Assembly: GCA_022496805.1 (NCBI GenBank)
Contig: CM040088.1
Span: 1,054,001 to 1,118,000 of the forward strand
Direction: 5' to 3'
DNA from: Pohlia nutans
Taxonomy: Eukaryota > Streptophyta > Bryopsida > Bryales > Mniaceae
Length of the DNA stretch: 64,000 nt
Each line of letters starts with the position of its first letter. Position 1 is the stretch's first letter. Positions 59,023 through 64,000 of this stretch are shown one piece after another. A program made the translations under genes and the position numbers. Under the pieces are notes generated by a model that saw nothing but the letters and a program-made list of their open reading frames with translations, did not search any database and was not told where the DNA came from.

Positions 59023-59799
59023 CCGAGTCCTTGTTCAATCACATACAATTGTGAACATTCTACTCGGTGGACATATATATATATATATACATATTTTCAC
59101 ACGAAATTGTGTAATTTGCACCCTCAAGTCCTGGCCACGCAGCACATAGTAATTTCACACCCCAAACCGATAAGTTGCACACTTCTCACGTTAGTTGCCA
59201 ACTACCACTACATGCAGGCACAGACACAATTATAAAACCGGCAATAATCTGCCACATATTCCTTCTCAATGTAAACCCCCACCCCCACCCACCAAGCTCC
59301 ACCACTTAAATGAGTAAATAAATAATTTATTCATTAATTATTAAAATAATGCACGTGGCCGATTCCTAATTACCCTAAACAAATGAAAAACTACTCAATT
59401 TTGGACACAAATTCTCCCTATACAATGAATACCCTAAATTCTCATACTATACTGTGATTGAGAGGGCCAATATACATGTAAAGTGTCTCGGGCAGTGTTT
59501 ATAATCTTGGGCAGCCCAAAAATATATATATACGACTATAGGGAAAAAAGTGACGTCCAAATATGACTGGGCGTTCCCCAGGAACGTTCCCACTCGTTCC
59601 CTACGAAGATATACGTCCCTCCCACCCACTTTATACGGTACACGTGGCAAATAAGACTACAAAATATGACTGCCAGTCACATTGTCTAATTTGGCTTCCG
59701 CCGACAAATTTGCCCTCGCAGAATGTGACAACCGGCAGTCGCCTGTCACCCCCACTCATATTCTCCCAGTCCTAAAAGTACCCATCTCCGGTAGTAGTA

Positions 59800-61000
59800 T
59801 GATGACGGTGTACTCTGTGATGGATTTTTCATAAACGTGGTTGGGCACGTAAGAAAGTCATGAAGATCCCTTTTTTGTCCTCAGTGATGGCATAATCTCA
59901 AGTATGACTTAACTGTAGTAATTATTTCTCCGAAACAAAAGTTCTCGATGTCAGTTGTTGTAAATTGGTTTTTATAATCTTTACAGTTTTCTATGTTCAC
60001 TGACTAGGCATTTACAAAACAGTTGATTTTCTGGAATTAGTATACCATATTTAAATACCTGCCAATATTGCCTCGAATGAAGGAAGTGTAGGTCATAAAT
60101 TAAGAGGGATGGGGATAGTCCTGAATCTACTATAATAGAATGGGGGAGCGTAAATGAGAACGTCCTTCAACAGACATGAATTCCAAAAAGCACTGAAGAA
60201 TAATTTTATTCCTGATCTGTGTGTGTGGAATAGCAACCCAAGGCAATCCACACACCGAATCAGATTGGCATATGACCTTACGCAATGAATGTGGTATAGT
60301 CATTAACAGGATGTACATTTCTGTTGCAATTCTAAGTAAGAAAAAATAACCTTATGTGTATGTGAATTGCAGTTATGTTCGCATGGATGCCAGATTGCTA
60401 TTTTGAATAAGATTTTGACAATTTAAGAATGAAATTGTTTTGGGTGGGTTGGAATGTAATACAATAAGTGTAGTGATTTTGTGAGAGTGAATGGTTGCAT
60501 AATTTTACGAATTCACTATTTCAAGAGCTTTTTTATACTAAAATCTTCAACATCCAGTGGTGGGTTAATTGCTTGGGTTAATTGCTTGGGTTAATTGCTT
60601 AGGATGTTCAGTGAGGTTGGATTGCTAGGTGGAATATAATGGAGTGGGGAAAATGTTTGAGCCAGGGTGAAAGATGTGACATGTGACATAAGCTGAAAAG
60701 TGACTTTCTATGGAGGGGACAGGGTGGGTGATACATGAGGGAGTTGGTTAGACAGAGTGGAATTTTGACAGGAGTGTGACCAGTAGAGCATAGATTAGAA
60801 GAACACCAAAAAATGTACTTTACTATGCCTAAGTAAGTATGCACTTTTCAGTAAACAACAGAGAGGCTACACTGGCGGTAGGCACTACATGTGATGCGAC
60901 TTAAAATGAGAAACCACTAGGGTTACTAGGAGAGGAAAAAATAAGTACAATATAGGTTCTGTTTTGAAGTCTAACCAAACGGGTTTAATCTGACATTTCA
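59800..61000. other. Intergenic DNA between CACTA elements
   Basis: No gene. It contains a 13-bp minisatellite (60562-60600). The start of the third CACTA set should lie here or in the next part, but I could not find a CACTA terminus with confidence; CACTACATGTGATG at 60885 is the nearest text. Confidence 0.4.
60562..60600. repeat. 13-bp minisatellite, three perfect copies
   Basis: GGGTTAATTGCTT is repeated three times without a mismatch. Confidence 0.95.
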
Positions 61001-61008
61001 TTGTGCAG

Positions 61009-62982
61009 AATGAGGCGAAGATTGTCTGTGGCGTATCACATCGAGCGCTCATTAGCCAACAGGTTGGGATTACCAGAATACCCTTGTGCCTGCAATCGTT
61101 GTCGAGGCGCAAGGATAAGAAAGGTAGAAACTGTGGCAAGGCACCATATCGCACATGGACGAGACCCATACTTGGAGTACTCGGTCATTGTAAGTCCAAC
61201 ATTCTTTGAGAATCTAAATGTGTGCTATTCTGCAATTGTATTACCTGGAATATTTGCCACTAGTAGGACAGCGCTTGTCACCATCTCATATTAATGTAAT
61301 TTACTTCCCTTTTATATTCAGTAGTAGTGTAGTTTTTTGGAATGTATGTCATGGCAATGTAATGTAATTCACAGTAATTATGAAAACGTTATGTAATTTA
61401 CAGAAATTAACTCTCTTGCGATTATAAGGTAATGCGACATGATGTTATGAGAAGGTTTTTGGTCTTAGGAGATCGTAGTATCTAATTTGTTCTCCCTCTT
61501 TACAGACTGTGGATGGCAGAAATGTACGGGGTCCAGTACAACACCAAACAGAGAAAGAGAACGATACAGTCGTACAGAACATGACGGTGGGGAGGGTGGA
61601 TTCACGTGGCCAAGGAGGACAGTTGTGGACATAGAACATGGCACAAGATGCTTTTACCCGTTTTGACGACATACACAACGAGGCAATTAACGATGGGGAC
61701 AACGCGGCAATGGATGACAACAATGTTGAAGGGGACGATCAATGGAATGAAGTCAACTTGGAGAACCTTGTAAGAGAGTCCACTCAGTGTGTTACCGAAG
61801 GCAGTACACAGAACCGATTGCAGTGCAGTATTGTATTGTATTGTATTCTCTCTGCAGTCTATATTCTGTACCCCATACTTTCCTAGATGCACTCTTGACT
61901 TGGATTGCGGGAGATTTGCTGCCGACCTCAAACTGTTTTCCACGGACTTCTTACGAGGTAAAAAGCATGCTTATGAAATTGGGTTTAAAGCATAAGCAGA
62001 TACATTGTTGCCCAGATGGAGATGTCTTATATGAAGGTGAATTTGAAGACCTACAGGAATGCCCAAAATGCGAACAACCACGGTACATTGACGGAGGCAA
62101 CAGAGTTCCTCAGAGAGTAGTCCGCTATTCCCGAGCCGCTATTTTGATGTAATAAAACATTTGTTGCGAATGTTTAAATGCCCAGAGATCGCAACACATA
62201 TGACATGGTACCATAGTCATAAATCTAGAGGTCAACTTATGAGGTCTGTAGTAGATAGCGAACAATGGAGGACCATAGATCTCTTGTATCCTGACTTTGC
62301 AGAAGTGCTTACCAACCTGCGTCTAGGTCTAGTTGGCGATGGCATCATCCCATTCAAGAATAACGCCATCAAACACTCAACGTGGGTGTTATTGATCACG
62401 ATCTATAATCTGCCACCTTGGTTGCTAACCAAGAAGTTTTTTATTTCACTAGTTGTGCTCATCCCAGGTCCAAATTCGCCAACAGCAGATAATATAGACG
62501 TGTTCTTACGTCCACTAGTGCGGGACTTGTTGACTCTGTGGAATGGAATTCCCGCCATTAATATGAGCAAGCCAGAGGGGGAAAAGAAATTTACACTGAG
62601 AGCTATGCTGATATGGACCGTTAATGATTTTCCTGCGTTAGGGCTTTTATCTGGGCAGCAGGTTCACGGCTACAAAGGGTGCCCTTTTTGTGGACTAGAA
62701 ACATGTGCAGAGCATGCGGTGCTATTGAAGAAGATGATTTTTTTAGGGGGTAGACGGTATTTGGATGGAGAACACCGCTTTCGCACGGCTCTAGCAGCGT
62801 TTGATAACGAGGAAGAGTTGCGCTTAGCACCGGAAACTCCAACAGGGGAGGAAGTCTTGAGGTGGGGAACGCGGAGATCAAACTTTCTAAGTGCTGGTGG
62901 TATCGAGAACTCCAATGTGGACCCCGTGAAGCGGCACGGGGTCAAACGCAGGAGTATCCTATTCGATTTTCCGTACTGGAAG
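61009..62982 (+). pseudogene. TNP2 transposase gene of a third CACTA element, frameshifted, 3' part outside
   Basis: Exon 61009-61189 (after TTGTGCAG, before GTAAGT) encodes the TNP2 N-terminal zinc-like motif CACNRCRGARIRKVETVARH then GRDPYLEYSVI. Exon 61507-61770 is acidic linker with one in-frame TAG near 61628. Exon 61858-62982 holds WIAGDLLPTSNCFPRTSYEV, CPDGDVLYEGEFEDLQECPK, then, after a single-T loss near 62128, SRYFDVIKHLLRMFKCPEIA and the transposase_21 core: GDGIIPFKNN, NLPPWLL, IPGPNSP, IDVFLRPLV, the catalytic-type NDFPALG and CPFCGLETC. It ends LFDFPYWK at a GT donor. Both expected Asp residues (GDG and NDFP) are kept. With the frameshift and stop it cannot make full transposase. 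Confidence 0.88.
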
Positions 62983-63342
62983 GTACTCATTCAATATTCA
63001 TTTATAATCACATGTATGTGAATAAACTATTGACAAGGCCAGATGTGAGAATGTTAATATAATGGAATTCCAGAGCATGCCTTCAGAAGTACATGGTGGG
63101 TTTTTGATATTCCAACCCTTTTGGTTTTCCTTGATTTAAAAAAGTTGATATGACAGAAATTTTGCTTATATATAAATAATGAAACCAACTGCTTGAATTG
63201 TGCATGGATATAACTGTGGTTGACATTGTCTTTATCAAAACTGATAGGTAATGCAAATTGTGACATGAATATGTTGGAAGTAGAGGGCTTGTACTTCAGA
63301 GGCCGATACCATACTAATGGCGTGTAGCTTATGCTGTGTAGC
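62983..63342. other. TNP2 intron
   Basis: Starts at the GTACTC donor after PYWK. The next TNP2 exon (DLL.RH.LDV) is not in the rest of the window, so the intron is over 1 kb here against 244 bp in element 2. Confidence 0.5.
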
Positions 63343-63575
63343 TTAACCCTTAAAAGGGCTGATGGGGATAGAAGATACTTTGGCGTATTTTTTACAGTTG
63401 TTGTAAATAGAAAGTTCGAAATTGAAACCCCAGTAGCTTATTAAAATTATGTCGATAATGCCTTTAATATATGTGTTGACCTTAAATCCATAGGAGGTGT
63501 GGAATCATGCCAAATACAAACGAATATTGTTGTATAATATTGGTTGGAAAGGGCTCTTTAGACCTTTAAGGGTTA
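63343..63575. mobile_element. TTAA-ended TIR element in the TNP2 intron
   Basis: The left end TTAACCCTTAAAAGGGC is mirrored by GACCTTTAAGGGTTA at the right; the last base of the right TTAA is C. 233 bp, non-coding. Its insertion would explain part of the intron's extra length. Confidence 0.55.
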
Positions 63576-64000
63576 CCTTGGACCCAATTAATGGACGAGG
63601 AGATCCAGTACACTAAATAGGTAGATTATTGTTAGATAATTATAAGATTTAAAAATATTGAAGATTTTTACTGTATAGAAAAAATAATTCCGAAGACATT
63701 GATTCGAATACTCATGAGAGATCCCCATCTTGACCAGTATAGAGGGTAAAAAAATTTGTCAAGGGTAAATATTGACAAGATGTTTATGTAAACTAGTATA
63801 TATAACAGTAATCTACTAATTTAGTGTAGTTAGAGTAGAATTCGGATGAAACTTTGTGATGCTTGGGTGTTAACAATGTGAAGTTCCCCCAAAACGAAGT
63901 TCTCCAAGATGCACTAGAAACTGTGAAATGAAACCCTATAATTGAGTAGGTGTAAAAATAGCATTTGTAAATGTCAATGTCAAGATCGCATTTGTATGGA
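63576..64000. other. AT-rich DNA at the window edge
   Basis: Nothing recognised; probably the continuing TNP2 intron. Confidence 0.4.

Larger units (their letters stand above)
53419..59796. mobile_element. CACTA (En/Spm) element 2 with captured sequences
   Basis: Starts CACTACCGGAGATGGGTAC and ends GTACCCATCTCCGGTAGTA, perfect inverted repeats except the terminal base (A for G). GTA flanks both sides (53416-53418 and 59797-59799). Subterminal TGAC-rich repeats fill about 53440-54200 and 59540-59770. The 3' half has the end of a TNP2 gene (57801-59022) on the plus strand. The 5' half has exon-like pieces on the minus strand that are not transposase. The TNP2 catalytic region is missing, so the element is non-autonomous. 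Total 6,378 bp. Confidence 0.92.

Noticed and set aside
1..64000. CRISPR arrays, bacterial operons, phage or viral genes
   Set aside because: No regular spacer-repeat arrays, no dense co-directional ORFs and no viral structural or replication proteins seen; tandem arrays present have no unique spacers.

Overview
The window is nuclear DNA of a plant: genes are cut by GT-AG introns, the intergenic DNA is AT-rich, and it is full of plant-type transposons (CACTA/En-Spm with TNP2 and Transposase_24 proteins, Stowaway MITEs, tRNA-headed SINE pieces). I cannot name the species. No intact, clearly functional host gene is visible. What remains is a mosaic of transposons and decaying, partial copies of conserved genes.

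Layout. 0-6 kb: MITEs and tandem repeats, no gene. 6.1-11.7 kb (minus): a 5'-truncated, mutated LINE with reverse transcriptase, RNase H and a C-terminal Cys/His cluster. 12.8-15.2 kb (minus): a multi-exon PYROXD2-like flavoprotein pseudogene with two in-frame stops. 16.3 kb: a MITE with an 8-bp target duplication. 17.4-19.2 kb (minus): a Transposase_24-type protein. 19.3-22.4 kb: a long-TIR element whose partial copy lies inverted at 33.9-36.1 kb. 26.3-33.9 kb (plus): a multi-exon gene of unknown function holding a 900-bp tandem exon duplication; a 3.9-kb CACTA element with TAC target duplications has inserted into the second copy. 36.9-39.3 kb (minus): a fragment of a polyphosphate kinase (PPK1) gene just downstream of a frameshifted PEX11 pseudogene. 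42.7-46.1 kb: TTAA-ended elements and a 1.4-kb fold-back element. 46.9-50.9 kb (plus): partial copies of RPB4, VPS53 and FANCL genes in a row on one strand. 53.4-59.8 kb: a 6.4-kb CACTA element with GTA target duplications, carrying an internally deleted TNP2 gene and gene-like pieces on the other strand. 61.0-63.0 kb (plus): a third TNP2 gene, frameshifted, whose 3' part runs out of the window.

How it fits together. The three CACTA sets share TNP2-type proteins and TGAC-rich subterminal repeats, but each has lesions, so mobility would depend on intact copies elsewhere. The host-gene remnants come from unrelated pathways (flavin oxidoreductase, peroxisome division, polyphosphate synthesis, RNA polymerase II, vesicle tethering, DNA crosslink repair). 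Most carry nonsense, frameshift or key-residue changes. This looks like gene-fragment capture or transfer into a transposon-rich, weakly constrained region, not a working operon or pathway.
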